Below are positions 1 through 7,969 of a DNA stretch of 64,000 nt, one piece after another. The stretch is from Sphingomonas cavernae (lineage in GTDB: Bacteria; Pseudomonadota; Alphaproteobacteria; Sphingomonadales; Sphingomonadaceae). Numbering within the stretch: the first letter of the stretch is position 1; every line of letters starts with the position of its first letter. A model generated the notes under the pieces. That model did no database searches. It saw nothing but the letters and a program-made list of their open reading frames with translations, and was not told the DNA's origin. The stretch is from contig NZ_QYUM01000004.1 in the NCBI RefSeq assembly GCF_003590775.1, positions 868,001 through 932,000 on the forward strand, given 5' to 3'. A program made the translations under genes and the position numbers.

Positions 1-1370
1 CGGAAGGCGGTCAGCCGGCCACTGTCATCGAGAATGTAGAGCGTGTTGTTGGCGACCACGGGGGGCAGATCGACCGCCGCCTTCAGCTCACGCTGGTTCC
101 CGATCGCGCCGTCGGTGGGCGAAACCTCGGCGAGGACGCCCTGATTGTTCACCAGCACCAGCCGGTCGCCCGCGAGCACGGGCCCCTGCCAGCTAATCGG
201 TCCCGTCTTCTTTTTCTCGTTCTCGTAGCGCGCGAGTTGCGTCATCCAGCGCACCTTGCCGCTGACGCGCGACAGGCAGAGCAGCTTTGCCTCGTCGGTC
301 ACCACGAACACCCATTCGCCCGATACCCAGGGGGTAGCGATACCCGCGACGTTGATTTCCCAGAGGCGCTGGCCGGTCACCAGCTCGAGCGATACCATGC
401 GGCCGCCCTGCCCGACCGCGAAGACGCGGCCCTGATCGATCACGGGATCGGCGTCGATGTCGCTCAGGATGCCGACCTGTGTCGAGATGCTCGTGCGTGC
501 AAGCGCATCCTGCCACACTTCCTGACCGTTCTCGTAGCGATAGGCGCTGAGCTCGCCCGACGAATAGCCCGCGACGACCGTGCCCTGCGCCACCGCAGGG
601 CTGGCGACGCCAAAGACGCCCGCGGTCTCGAGCGTGCCCGAACGCGTCCATTCCAGATTGCCGTCGCTCATGCGCATCGCGAAGATCTGGTTGTCCTGGC
701 TCATCACATAGACATTGCCGTTTCCAACGCCCGGCGCGCCGCGCAGCGGGCCGCCAGGACGCTTTTTCCAGAGCTGTGCTCCGGTCTGGGCGTTGAATGC
801 CGCGACGTCGCCGATGCCGTTGGTGGCATAGAGCGTGCCGCCGTCATAGCTCACGCCGCCGCCGAAGAGCAGCCCGACATCGCCCGTCAGCTCGCCCGTC
901 CACCAGCTCCGGCCGCCAGCGACATCCTTTGCGTCGCCGATCTGGACGGTCCACACTTCCGCGCCCGACTGCGCGTCATAGGCGTGCAGTTTCGCACGGC
1001 TGTCGACCGCATAGACACGGCCCTCGGCGACGACGGGCGCGGATGCGAGGCGCTCATATTTGCTGCTGCCCGCCATGTTTGCGGTCCAGGCGGGCGAAAG
1101 CGATGCGCCCAGCGCCAGATGCCCCATCGACTTGGAGGCACTGCCCCCCGGCTGGGTCCATTCGGCGTTGGCCGCGGCGGCGGGCAGGACAACCGCGACT
1201 TCAGCGAGCGCAGGATCAACCTCGACGCTGGTCTCGGCGGTCAGCACCGGAACGCGCTTGCCCACGGTTGGTGTCTTGGGCTTGTTGTCGCCGCCGCCCC
1301 CGAGGATGCTGCAGCCGCCAAGCAGGATTGCGGCAGCCGCAACCAGAACTCCATTCCTCACCAAGGTCAT
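1..1370 (-). CDS. bamB: Outer membrane protein assembly factor BamB (3' end cut by window edge)
   Basis: Lipoprotein of the BAM complex, a PQQ-type beta-propeller that helps BamA insert outer-membrane proteins. The protein starts with a lipoprotein signal peptide whose lipobox is LLGGC (Cys about residue 20). It then shows repeated propeller blades such as GRVYAVDSRAKLHAYDAQSG, GTLYATNGIGDVAAFNAQTG and ENGQEVWQ. About 456 codons are present and no stop is reached, so only the last residues can be missing, given the usual length of about 450. The ATG overlaps the TGA of the upstream YfgM-like gene (ATGA), so translation is probably coupled. The YfgM-BamB pairing is also seen in Escherichia coli. 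Confidence 0.93.
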   Translation of the reverse strand, partial: MTLVRNGVLVAAAAILLGGCSILGGGGDNKPKTPTVGKRVPVLTAETSVEVDPALAEVAVVLPAAAANAEWTQPGGSASKSMGHLALGASLSPAWTANMAGSSKYERLASAPVVAEGRVYAVDSRAKLHAYDAQSGAEVWTVQIGDAKDVAGGRSWWTGELTGDVGLLFGGGVSYDGGTLYATNGIGDVAAFNAQTGAQLWKKRPGGPLRGAPGVGNGNVYVMSQDNQIFAMRMSDGNLEWTRSGTLETAGVFGVASPAVAQGTVVAGYSSGELSAYRYENGQEVWQDALARTSISTQVGILSDIDADPVIDQGRVFAVGQGGRMVSLELVTGQRLWEINVAGIATPWVSGEWVFVVTDEAKLLCLSRVSGKVRWMTQLARYENEKKKTGPISWQGPVLAGDRLVLVNNQGVLAEVSPTDGAIGNQRELKAAVDLPPVVANNTLYILDDSGRLTAF

Positions 1371-2068
1371 TCCTTCTTTTCCCCACGCGGCTCAACGACC
1401 GCATCAACCCCCAATACGCCCGCCATCTGGACCGCGCGTGAACGGATCGATTCCGGAACGCTTTCATCCTTCGCAATTGCGGCGAAAAGCGGGCCGGCGA
1501 GGTCGGGCTTGTTCATGTTGAGATAGGCGACAGCGGCCATCTCGCCGGCGCTGCCGAACCACGGCCCGCCTTCGACCGCCAGCGGCTTCAGGCGTGCGAC
1601 CACGTCCTGCGGCTTCAGGCTGTCATATTCGGCGGCGGTCTGACGAACCAGCGCAAGATCGCGAAACGGCTTGGCGACGCTCTGGTCCTCGGCAACAGCC
1701 TTGTAACCCGCGACTGCGGCCTTGGTGTCGCCCGCCTGCAGCTTCATGCTGGCGAGCGTCAGCCTGGCGGTGGTGCGATAGCCGTCATTCTTGCTTTCGA
1801 TCAGCGGTTTCAGCCGCGCCTCGACGCCTTGCTGGCGGCCCGCCTCGAGGTCGTCGAGGATCTGGACCAGCGCCTCGCCCTCGGCTTCGGCCTTCTTGGT
1901 CTGCTCATGGCTCCACCACAGCCAGCCGCCAAAGGCGGCAAGCGCGATGACGACCGCGACGATCGCGGCCTTGCCCCAGCGCCTGGCCGCGCGCGCAACC
2001 TGGTCGCGGCGCAGCTCTTCATCCACTTCGCGCAGGAATGCTTCATTGGTCGGGGGCGTCGATGCCAA
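1367..2068 (-). CDS. YfgM-like tetratricopeptide membrane protein
   Basis: Predicted ancillary SecYEG-associated, periplasm-facing TPR protein of 233 residues. An N-terminal cytosolic segment (1-30) is followed by one membrane helix (about 33-52, AAIVAVVIALAAFGGWLWW) and an alpha-helical TPR-like region. The start is a TTG at 2068 with GGAG eight bases upstream. It overlaps bamB by four bases, as expected for the YfgM-BamB unit. YfgM-type proteins are thought to hand secreted proteins to periplasmic chaperones, and BamB acts downstream in the same export route. The family call rests on topology and neighbour rather than on a strong catalytic motif. Confidence 0.8.
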   Translation of the reverse strand: MASTPPTNEAFLREVDEELRRDQVARAARRWGKAAIVAVVIALAAFGGWLWWSHEQTKKAEAEGEALVQILDDLEAGRQQGVEARLKPLIESKNDGYRTTARLTLASMKLQAGDTKAAVAGYKAVAEDQSVAKPFRDLALVRQTAAEYDSLKPQDVVARLKPLAVEGGPWFGSAGEMAAVAYLNMNKPDLAGPLFAAIAKDESVPESIRSRAVQMAGVLGVDAVVEPRGEKKE

Positions 2069-2105
2069 CTTTTATTCTCCGGATATGCAAATTGGCGCGG
2101 ACCCT

Positions 2106-2153
2106 AGAGCATGATCGGAAAAGTGAAAACGGTTTTCCGCCAATCATGCGTCA
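2106..2153. repeat. Dispersed GCATGAT...GGAAAA palindromic element
   Basis: Imperfect inverted repeat: left arm gcatgatcggaaaa, right arm ttttccgccaatcatgc, around an AAC/GGT-type centre. The consensus recalls the GCATGATC-CGGAAAA / TTTTCCGG-ATCATGC palindromes scattered between genes of Rhizobiales and other alphaproteobacteria. It sits between the start of the YfgM-like gene and the panB stop. Assignment to that family is from memory. Confidence 0.55.
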
Positions 2154-2188
2154 ACGGGCCTTCGCGCGGGCTCAGAAACGAAAGCGTC

Positions 2189-3049
2189 TCAATCTTTCGG
2201 CTGATAGGTCTGCTCCACGCCCGGAAATGTGCGCGCGCGCACTTCCTCAGAATAGCGTGTCGCCGCGTCCTCGATCCGCGTCGCCAGATCGTCATAGCGC
2301 TTCACGAAGCGCGCCGTGCGCTCGAACATGCCGAGCATATCGTCGATCACGAGCACCTGGCCGTCGCACTTCGCCGACGCACCGATTCCGATCACCGGGC
2401 ACGACACCTCGGCGGTCACCGCCTGCGCGAGCGGCTCGAGCACGCCTTCGACCACCATCGAGAAAGCGCCCGCATCGGCGATCGCGCGTGCATCCGCGAT
2501 GATCTTGGCGTGTTCGGCATTGGTGCGGCCGCGCGCACCATAGCCGCCCAGCGCGTTCACCGCCTGCGGGGTCAGGCCGATATGGCCGACCACCGGAATT
2601 CCGCGCGACGACAGGAAATCGACGGTGGGCGCCATCGCCTCGCCGCCCTCGAGCTTGACCGCGGCCGCACCCGTTTCGGCGAGCACGCGCGATGCTGCGC
2701 GAAAAGCGTCCTCGGGGCTCGCCTCATAGCTGCCAAAGGGCATGTCGACCACGACCACCGAATGATAGCTGCCGCGCACGACCGCCGCGCCATGTGCGAT
2801 CATCATCTCGAGCGTCACGGGCAAGGTCGAGGGCAGGCCATAGATCACCTGCCCCAGGCTGTCGCCCACCAGCAGCATGTCGCAGTGCCGGTCGAGAAGT
2901 TGCGCCATGCGCGCCGTATAGGCGGTGAGCATGACGATCGGATCCTTGCCCTTGCGCGCCTGGATCTGCGGCACGGTCATGCGCTTCATCGGCGCAGGAG
3001 TCGGATGCGCGCGGCTGGTGGAGGTGTCGAGTGTATAGGTCGTGGACAT
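2189..3049 (-). CDS. panB: 3-methyl-2-oxobutanoate hydroxymethyltransferase
   Basis: First committed step of pantothenate (coenzyme A) synthesis: transfers a hydroxymethyl group from 5,10-methylene-tetrahydrofolate to alpha-ketoisovalerate, giving ketopantoate. The 286-residue TIM-barrel protein shows the family hallmarks [27 protein letters not shown] (metal/substrate loop), [21 protein letters not shown] and [11 protein letters not shown]. The length is slightly above the usual 265-280 because of a short disordered N-terminus. ATG at 3049 has GAGGCG upstream. No panC neighbour is visible, so it appears to be transcribed alone. Confidence 0.96.
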   Translation of the reverse strand: MSTTYTLDTSTSRAHPTPAPMKRMTVPQIQARKGKDPIVMLTAYTARMAQLLDRHCDMLLVGDSLGQVIYGLPSTLPVTLEMMIAHGAAVVRGSYHSVVVVDMPFGSYEASPEDAFRAASRVLAETGAAAVKLEGGEAMAPTVDFLSSRGIPVVGHIGLTPQAVNALGGYGARGRTNAEHAKIIADARAIADAGAFSMVVEGVLEPLAQAVTAEVSCPVIGIGASAKCDGQVLVIDDMLGMFERTARFVKRYDDLATRIEDAATRYSEEVRARTFPGVEQTYQPKD

Positions 3050-3254
3050 GGCCGCCTCTTTAGCCGCTCAATCCCATATCCGCCAGACCGCCGGCACATC
3101 GGTCAATATCGCACTCGGCACCATCCTTACCGCGATGGAGTGGGGCCGCATGACGGCGGGCGACCATATCCGCCCTTGCCCGCGCGCCAGCCTTTGCTAA
3201 ATCGCGTTGGGCACCGCGCGGTAGGGCTGCGCCGGGTCGAACGAAGGCAAGTCA

Positions 3255-4316
3255 TTGGCAGGGCGGAATGGGGCAAGGGCGAGGCTGAACATCGCGCGCA
3301 TGGTCCTCGATGTGCCGGCGCATCAGCGCCGGAGCATGGGGCGGCTGCTGGGCCTGATCGGCGCTGCTGGCATCCTTCTGCTCATCCTTACACCCGCGGG
3401 CTATGCGGATTTCTTCCTCTTCCTCGCCTTCTATATTCTGCTGTCGGCAGGTGCTGCACTCTGCATCGGCTTCACCAGCCACCGTTTCCGCCTGAAACGT
3501 GGTCCGGTCGACGTCGAACCTTTCGACTATGCGCCCTGGCTCGGCGTTGCCGCACTCGTCACGGGGACGACGATCACCTCGTTCCTGATGTTCAAGCAGT
3601 TCGTAATGCCCCCGCGCGGCTTTCCGCTCGATCCCGCGCTCGCGGCTTTCGATCGCTGGCTGTTCCTCGGCCGCGATCCGTGGATGGTCACGCACAGCCT
3701 GATCGGCGGCTGGCAGGCCGCCAAGCTGCTCGACATCTTTTACACGCAGTGCTGGTTCATCCTGATGTATTGTTTCCCGGCGATCGCGATCGCGCTGGCC
3801 AAAAGCTACGAGATCCGCCTGCGGCTCGTCAGTTGCTGGCTGGCGTCCTGGATCCTCATCGGCAGCGTCGCGGCGTGGATCCTCGGATCGGCGGGCCCGT
3901 GCTACTACAATGCACTGGTTGGCCCCGATGCCAATTTCGCGCTGCTCAACCAGCGGCTTGCAGAACTGGGGCGCAGCGCCGAGGCGGCGGGGGTCACGAT
4001 CCACACGCTCGGCTATCAGCCGCAACTTCTCTCCACCTTCCTCAATCCGCGGCTGGAGGCGGTGGGCGGCATCTCGGCGATGCCCTCGATGCACGTCGCG
4101 ATGGCCGCGCTGTTCGCGATCGGCGGCTTTCAGATCCGCCGCTGGCTCGGCTGGGTGATGACGGGCTTTGCCATCGCCATCTGGATCGGATCGATCCATT
4201 TCGGATGGCATTACGCAAGCGACGGCGTGGTCGGCGCGGCGATGATGGTCGCGCTGTGGAAGGCGACCGCGCTGCTCACTCGAGCGCGGCCAGCGCCTCG
4301 CCCGGATTATCGCTGA
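3255..4316 (+). CDS. PAP2-superfamily membrane protein, Aur1/inositolphosphotransferase-like
   Basis: Integral membrane protein of about 353 residues with around six or seven hydrophobic helices. Three PAP2-type motifs are in order: GSAGPCYYN (about 215), AMPSMHVAMA (about 275) and HFGWHYASDGVVG (about 315), with the catalytic Ser-His and His-Asp signatures. The spacing and the GPCYYN motif resemble the PF14378/Aur1 branch (phosphosphingolipid synthases and related phosphatases) rather than undecaprenyl-diphosphatases. A TTG at 3255 has AAGG upstream; an ATG at 3300 is an alternative start. It overlaps glpQ, a convergent gene, by 41 bases. The lipid substrate cannot be deduced. Confidence 0.75.
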   Translation: MAGRNGARARLNIARMVLDVPAHQRRSMGRLLGLIGAAGILLLILTPAGYADFFLFLAFYILLSAGAALCIGFTSHRFRLKRGPVDVEPFDYAPWLGVAALVTGTTITSFLMFKQFVMPPRGFPLDPALAAFDRWLFLGRDPWMVTHSLIGGWQAAKLLDIFYTQCWFILMYCFPAIAIALAKSYEIRLRLVSCWLASWILIGSVAAWILGSAGPCYYNALVGPDANFALLNQRLAELGRSAEAAGVTIHTLGYQPQLLSTFLNPRLEAVGGISAMPSMHVAMAALFAIGGFQIRRWLGWVMTGFAIAIWIGSIHFGWHYASDGVVGAAMMVALWKATALLTRARPAPRPDYR

Positions 4317-5307
4317 ACAGGCCGTCGACGCCGAGGTCCACGAACAACCGGATTTCCGCGGCCAGATCGCCATGCGCGCGCGGATTGATCCCTCTGCGCA
4401 TGTCGGCTGGCAGGAAGTAATTCTCGGCGCGAAAGGTCCAGGCATGGACCTTGAGCCCCGCGGCGTGCGCGTCCGCCACGAAGCGCGTCGGCGTCCCGCG
4501 CCGGCCGAGCTTTGACACGGGCACGATCAGCGCCTTGGCCGCGCCCACGCCATCGGCATAGGCCGCCACCGCTTTCAGCCCCTCCGCCGTCGCCATCGCG
4601 GCGAATTGCGGCTCGCTCCCGAGCAACTGGATCAGCCGCAGCTTCGTCAGCCCGCGCAGCACGCGCAGGTTAGCGGCCTCGAACGACTGGATGAACACCG
4701 GGTCGTCGGCGGTACGATAACCGTTGCTCTCCAGCATCGCGACCAGCGGCGCCTCCATCGCCAGTCCCAGCCCCTGAAAATAGCCGGGATGCTTGGTCTC
4801 CGGATAGATGCCGATCCTCCGCCCCGTCACTGCCTCCCGCGTGCGGACGAGGTCGATGATCTCCTGAAAGGTCGGAATTTCGAACTGTCCATCATAAGCA
4901 GTGTTCTGCGGGCGCAACTGCGGCAGCCGTTCCCGCGCGCGTAGCGTCTTGAGTTCGGCAAGCGTGAAATCCTCGGTGAACCAGCCGGTCACCCGCTCGC
5001 CGTCGATTGTCTTTACGGTCTTTCGCGCCTTGAATTTGGGGCGGTCGGCAACATCGGTCGTGCCCGAAATCTCGTTCTCGTGCCGCGCGACGAGCACGCC
5101 GTCGCGCGTCATTACCAGATCGGGCTCGATATAGTCCGCACCCAGCTCGATCGCGCGCGTATAGGAGGCAAGCGTATGTTCGGGCCGCTCCCCGCTCGCG
5201 CCGCGATGCGCGATGACGATGGGGCGGGCGGCGGGCTCGGTGGAAACGGGCATGGCGGCGCCCAACGTAGCGACCCATATGGCAAGCGCCAGTCCCGGCT
5301 TTGGCAA
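4276..5307 (-). CDS. glpQ: Secreted glycerophosphodiester phosphodiesterase
   Basis: Hydrolyses glycerophosphodiesters to glycerol-3-phosphate and an alcohol, probably in the periplasm. Active-site elements are visible: IAHRGASGERPEHT (His-Arg-Gly), YIEPDLVMTRDG (Glu-x-Asp metal ligands), ARHE, PETKHP and VHAWTFR. The reading frame is open to a GTG at 5349, but the TTG at 5307 has a much better ribosome site (GAGGAG, seven bases away). It yields a clean signal peptide (KPGLALAIWVATLGAAMP), giving about 343 residues. It converges on the PAP2-like gene with a 41-base overlap, so the two lipid-related genes may interfere transcriptionally. Confidence 0.9.
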   Translation of the reverse strand: MPKPGLALAIWVATLGAAMPVSTEPAARPIVIAHRGASGERPEHTLASYTRAIELGADYIEPDLVMTRDGVLVARHENEISGTTDVADRPKFKARKTVKTIDGERVTGWFTEDFTLAELKTLRARERLPQLRPQNTAYDGQFEIPTFQEIIDLVRTREAVTGRRIGIYPETKHPGYFQGLGLAMEAPLVAMLESNGYRTADDPVFIQSFEAANLRVLRGLTKLRLIQLLGSEPQFAAMATAEGLKAVAAYADGVGAAKALIVPVSKLGRRGTPTRFVADAHAAGLKVHAWTFRAENYFLPADMRRGINPRAHGDLAAEIRLFVDLGVDGLFSDNPGEALAALE

Positions 5308-5569
5308 ATCGGCTCTCCTCGGTGACCGCCTAAAGGCCGCGTGTTGCACCTTGATGGCAAGCGCGATTTGGCGGCCTCCGCGCTTGGGCTACCCCGTCGC
5401 CATGGTTCCCGCTGCGATGCTCTTCGCGTTCGGCGTGCATCTGAACGGTGGAGGGCCGGTCAGCGCGCTGGAGCGATGGTGCCATTCGATGGTCACTGGA
5501 TAGAGATGCAGGCCTCCGGGGCGCGAAGGGCGCAACCCCAAGCGACGTTTGCTTTCGACCAAAAGAAGA
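5308..5569. other. Non-coding spacer upstream of glpQ
   Basis: No supported gene. The part nearest glpQ holds its Shine-Dalgarno sequence (GAGGAG on the minus strand at 5315-5320). The remainder shows no clear promoter or structure. Confidence 0.5.
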
Positions 5570-5751
5570 CCTTCTCCCTCAAGGGAGAAGGATACGGAGC
5601 CTTGCTGCGCGTGAGCGCAACTAGGCGGAGTTGGATGAGGGGGTGGAAGCTTGGGAGTCGTGCGTTGCCGTTGACTTACGCCCCCTCACCCAGCTCCGAC
5701 TACGCGGCACAGCCGCCAAGTCTGCGCAACCCTCTCCCTTAAGGGAGAGGG
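5570..5751. repeat. 182-bp palindromic intergenic element (MITE/REP-like)
   Basis: Bounded by two small perfect hairpins, ccttctccct-ca-agggagaagg at 5570-5591 and a 22-bp perfect palindrome centred on TTAA at 5730-5751. The inner halves are also imperfect inverted repeats (ggcggagttggatgaggggg against ccccctcacccagctccgac). The whole therefore looks like one long foldback element. Related cctctccctt/aagggagagg elements are common between sphingomonad genes (recalled, not searched). No transposase is present. Confidence 0.7.
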
Positions 5752-5801
5752 GGTTCGAGACGTCTGCTTTCCACGCCATTCCAGACATCACCCGCTCCCG
5801 C

Positions 5802-6149
5802 TCAGCCCAGCGCAGCCTCATACTGATCAGGCTTGAAGCCCACTAGCCGCCGCTCGCCCAGATCCAGCACGGGCCGTTTGATCATCGAGGGTTGCGCCAG
5901 CATCAGTGCGATCGCCTTGTCGGCGTCGAGCCCCACGCGGTCCGCATCGGGCAGCTTTCGGAAGGTCGTGCCCGCGCGGTTGAGGATCGTCTCCCAGCCA
6001 TGCTCCGACACCCAGCCGCGCAGCGCCGCCTCGTCAGCGCCCACAGCCTTGTAGTCGTGGAAGTCATAGGCGATTCCGCGATCCTCCAGCCACGTCCGTG
6101 CCTTCTTGATCGTGTCGCAATTCTTGATGCCGTACATGGTGATGCTCAT
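5802..6149 (-). CDS. ArsC/Spx-family protein, YffB type
   Basis: Small thioredoxin-fold protein of 115 residues in the arsenate reductase-like ArsC family. It begins with MYGIKNCDTIKKA, so one Cys lies at the position of the ArsC catalytic Cys. It continues with LNRAGTTFRKLP and PSMIKRPVL, which match the YffB subgroup. Those proteins have no proven arsenate reductase role; a glutathione-dependent thiol function has been proposed. The frame is open 34 codons upstream, but homologue-like sequence starts at 6149. No good ribosome site is seen, and no ars genes are adjacent, so an arsenic role is not supported. Confidence 0.85.
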   Translation of the reverse strand: MSITMYGIKNCDTIKKARTWLEDRGIAYDFHDYKAVGADEAALRGWVSEHGWETILNRAGTTFRKLPDADRVGLDADKAIALMLAQPSMIKRPVLDLGERRLVGFKPDQYEAALG

Positions 6150-6180
6150 GCGCGGTGTGTGACGCGCGCCCGTCGCGGGG

Positions 6181-6420
6181 TCAATCCTCGTCGAGGCGCA
6201 CGAACTCGGCGACGACATGCCCGCCGCCGGGAAGCAGCTTGCCCCCTGCATGCTGATCGCACGCTGCCTCGGCCTCTTCGAGCGATGGATAGGTGCCGAG
6301 CGGAGCCCAGCCGAACAGCCGCTTGCGCTGGGCGATGTACCAGTCGGTATAGCCGCGCCCGCTGAGCAGTGCGGCGATCGCCGATTTGCGCTGATGGATG
6401 ACGCGATAGCGGACCTTCAT
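6181..6420 (-). CDS. Small conserved-looking hypothetical protein (79 aa)
   Basis: Unrecognised small soluble protein with a strong ribosome site (AGGAAGGGAGC just before the ATG at 6420). The N-terminus is basic (MKVRYRVIHQRKSAIAALL) and the C-terminus acidic. The aromatic-rich middle WAPLGTYPSLEEAEAAC looks like a compact folded domain. It lies 31 bases upstream of the YffB-like gene, in the same direction, and may share its transcript. No function can be proposed. Confidence 0.6.
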   Translation of the reverse strand: MKVRYRVIHQRKSAIAALLSGRGYTDWYIAQRKRLFGWAPLGTYPSLEEAEAACDQHAGGKLLPGGGHVVAEFVRLDED

Positions 6421-6498
6421 GCTCCCTTCCTAACCGCGCCTGCGACTTGAAACCAGCCGCGACATGCGCGCGCAGCCGGGCGGGAGCAGGAACCGACA

Positions 6499-6540
6499 CG
6501 CCATCCAATACTTAGGTATTGACCTAAGTATTGGATGGCG
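6499..6540. promoter_or_regulatory. Perfect 19-bp inverted repeat, probable ArsR-family operator
   Basis: Left arm cgccatccaatacttaggt (6499-6517), four-base loop attg, right arm acctaagtattggatggcg (6522-6540), without a mismatch. It ends 14 bases before the ArsR-family start at 6555 and contains a TTGACC -35-like hexamer (6519-6524). A repressor bound here would block transcription of the regulator and the SRPBCC gene. Alternatively it could act as an RNA hairpin, but position and symmetry favour an operator. Confidence 0.75.
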
Positions 6541-6554
6541 CTAGCCCTGCCGCC

Positions 6555-6926
6555 ATGTTTCCAGGGCTTTCGATTCCCGCGCCGCCGCCGCCCCCGCCGA
6601 TGATCGACGGCATCTTTCGCGCGCTCGCCGACCCCACGCGGCGCGACGTGCTGGAACGGCTGAGCGCGAAACAGGCATCGGTCAGCGAGCTCGCCGCGCC
6701 CTACAAGATGGCGCTGCCCTCCTTCGTCGAGCATCTGAAGATACTCGAAACCTGCGGCCTCGTGCGCTCGCGCAAGGTCGGGCGCGTCCGCACCTACCGG
6801 CTCGAGCCCGACTGCATGAAGCTCGCCGAGGACTGGCTTGGTCGCCAGCGCACGCTCTGGGAACGCCGGCTCGACCGGCTCGACGACCATCTGTTGAAAA
6901 TGAAGGAAGAGGAGAATCCTAAATGA
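6555..6926 (+). CDS. ArsR-family winged-helix transcriptional regulator
   Basis: A 123-residue repressor-type protein of the ArsR/SmtB fold. It shows [16 protein letters not shown] (helix 1-2), [19 protein letters not shown] (recognition region) and [15 protein letters not shown] (wing). No metal-binding Cys motif (ELCVCDL type) is present, so it is probably not a metal sensor. It belongs to the group that pairs with SRPBCC proteins. The ORF is open to a TTG at 6531, but that codon lies inside the operator palindrome, so ATG 6555 (or ATG 6600) is preferred. No clear ribosome site is seen, which may mean a leaderless transcript. Its stop overlaps the next start (ATGA). Confidence 0.88.
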   Translation: MFPGLSIPAPPPPPPMIDGIFRALADPTRRDVLERLSAKQASVSELAAPYKMALPSFVEHLKILETCGLVRSRKVGRVRTYRLEPDCMKLAEDWLGRQRTLWERRLDRLDDHLLKMKEEENPK

Positions 6927-7414
6927 CGTTCCCCCTTGGTAAGCCCGATCCGAAACTGGACCTCGTTCTCGAGCGCGAGGTCGACGTGCCGCTGGAGCTC
7001 GTCTGGAAGGCATGGACCACGCCCGAGCACATTCGTCACTGGTTCGTGCCAAAGCCCTGGACGATCACCGCGTGCGAGATCGACCTGCGTCCCGGCGGCA
7101 TATTCAGCACGACGATGCGTTCCCCCGAGGGCGATGAATTCCCCAATGTCGGCTGCTATCTTGAGGTCGTGCCGCATCAGCGGTTCATCTGGACCGACAC
7201 GCTGCTTCCCGGTTTCCGCCCTTCGCCCAAGCCCTTCTTCACCGCGGCGCTGCAGCTTGAGCCGACCGCGACGGGCACGCGCTACACCGCGACCGCGATC
7301 CACGGCAATGAGGAGACGCGCAAGAGCCATGAGGAAATGGGCTTCCACGATGGCTGGGGCACCGTGCTCACGCAGCTCGTAGACTATATCAAGGCGGGCA
7401 ACCTCGCGCGCTGA
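6923..7414 (+). CDS. SRPBCC/AHSA1-family protein
   Basis: A 163-residue START-like (helix-grip) protein of the Activator of Hsp90 ATPase homologue 1-like group. Diagnostic segments are [20 protein letters not shown], the [17 protein letters not shown] region and the C-terminal helix [20 protein letters not shown]. Such proteins bind small hydrophobic ligands, but the ligand is unknown. Its start is translationally coupled to the ArsR gene. A regulator and SRPBCC pair is a frequent two-gene unit, and the upstream palindrome probably controls both. Confidence 0.88.
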   Translation: MTFPLGKPDPKLDLVLEREVDVPLELVWKAWTTPEHIRHWFVPKPWTITACEIDLRPGGIFSTTMRSPEGDEFPNVGCYLEVVPHQRFIWTDTLLPGFRPSPKPFFTAALQLEPTATGTRYTATAIHGNEETRKSHEEMGFHDGWGTVLTQLVDYIKAGNLAR

Positions 7415-7436
7415 TCCGGACGCCGCTGCGCGGCGA

Positions 7437-7465
7437 GGGCTGAGCGTGCCCCTTGCGCTCAGCCC
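7437..7465. terminator. Hairpin between convergent genes
   Basis: Ten-base perfect stem gggctgagcg / cgctcagccc with a nine-base loop, between the SRPBCC gene and the convergent RidA gene and overlapping the latter's stop. There is no T-run, so it may be an RNA-stabilising hairpin or a weak bidirectional terminator. Confidence 0.45.
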
Positions 7466-7842
7466 CGTCGCAGCGCCGTGACCTCGATCTCCACCTTCAT
7501 CTCGGGTGCGATCAGCCCGACGATCAGCCCCGTCGCGGCGGGCCGGATATCGCCAAAGGTCTCGGCGAAGACGGGCATGGCCTCGTTCCACCATTTCTGG
7601 TCGGTGGCGTAATAGACCACGCGCACAACGTCGGCCATTTCAAAGCCCGCCTCCGCGAGCGCGCCCCTGATCACGCGGAACGCGTTGCGCGCCTGTTCGG
7701 CGGCGCTGTCGGGCATGATCCGTGTGTCGGGATCATAGCCCGTGCAGCCCGAGACGAAGCAGAAATCGTCCTGCACCACCGCGCGCGAATAGCCGATCGT
7801 CGCCTCGAACGGCGATCCACTGGAAATCAGTCTGCGTGCCAT
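7459..7842 (-). CDS. RidA (YjgF/YER057c/UK114) family protein
   Basis: A 127-residue trimeric-type RidA protein. The family hydrolyses reactive enamine/imine intermediates, but many subgroups have other roles. Visible elements are SRAVVQDDFCFVSGCTGYDP at the N-terminus, EQARNAFRVIRGALAEAGFEM and VVYYATDQKWW. The final strand reads MKVEIEVTALR, whereas archetypal RidA has an Arg in an R-V-E-I/ARVEVE context. ATG 7842 is preceded by AAGGATC. It is transcribed toward the SRPBCC gene. The Arg that binds substrate carboxylate in RidA is not clearly conserved, so activity is uncertain. Confidence 0.85.
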   Translation of the reverse strand: MARRLISSGSPFEATIGYSRAVVQDDFCFVSGCTGYDPDTRIMPDSAAEQARNAFRVIRGALAEAGFEMADVVRVVYYATDQKWWNEAMPVFAETFGDIRPAATGLIVGLIAPEMKVEIEVTALRRG

Positions 7843-7922
7843 GCGTGATCCTTTGTGAGATGCGGCGGCCTTCGCCCCAAGTTGAGTAAGAAAAGGAGCC
7901 GTCTCTCAGATGCCCCCTTTTC

Positions 7923-7969
7923 GAGTGAAGAAAGCATCCTGTCCCCCGGACAGGGTGATTTCTTCACTC
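7923..7969 (-). terminator. Long hairpin spanning the guaA stop codon
   Basis: Outer stem gagtgaagaaa / tttcttcactc (11 perfect base pairs) encloses a second stem cctgtcc / ggacagg. The guaA TGA is part of the outer stem. No clear U-run follows, so it is either a 3'-end stabiliser or an atypical terminator. Confidence 0.5.

Noticed and set aside
5570-5751. Possible transcription terminators for glpQ or the ArsC-like gene
   Set aside because: No T-runs, and wrong side for glpQ; the nested structure fits a repeat element better.
5802-6149. Arsenic resistance locus (ArsC-like plus ArsR-like genes nearby)
   Set aside because: The ArsC-like protein is of the YffB type and the regulator is paired with an SRPBCC gene and lacks metal-binding Cys; no arsB or acr3 gene.
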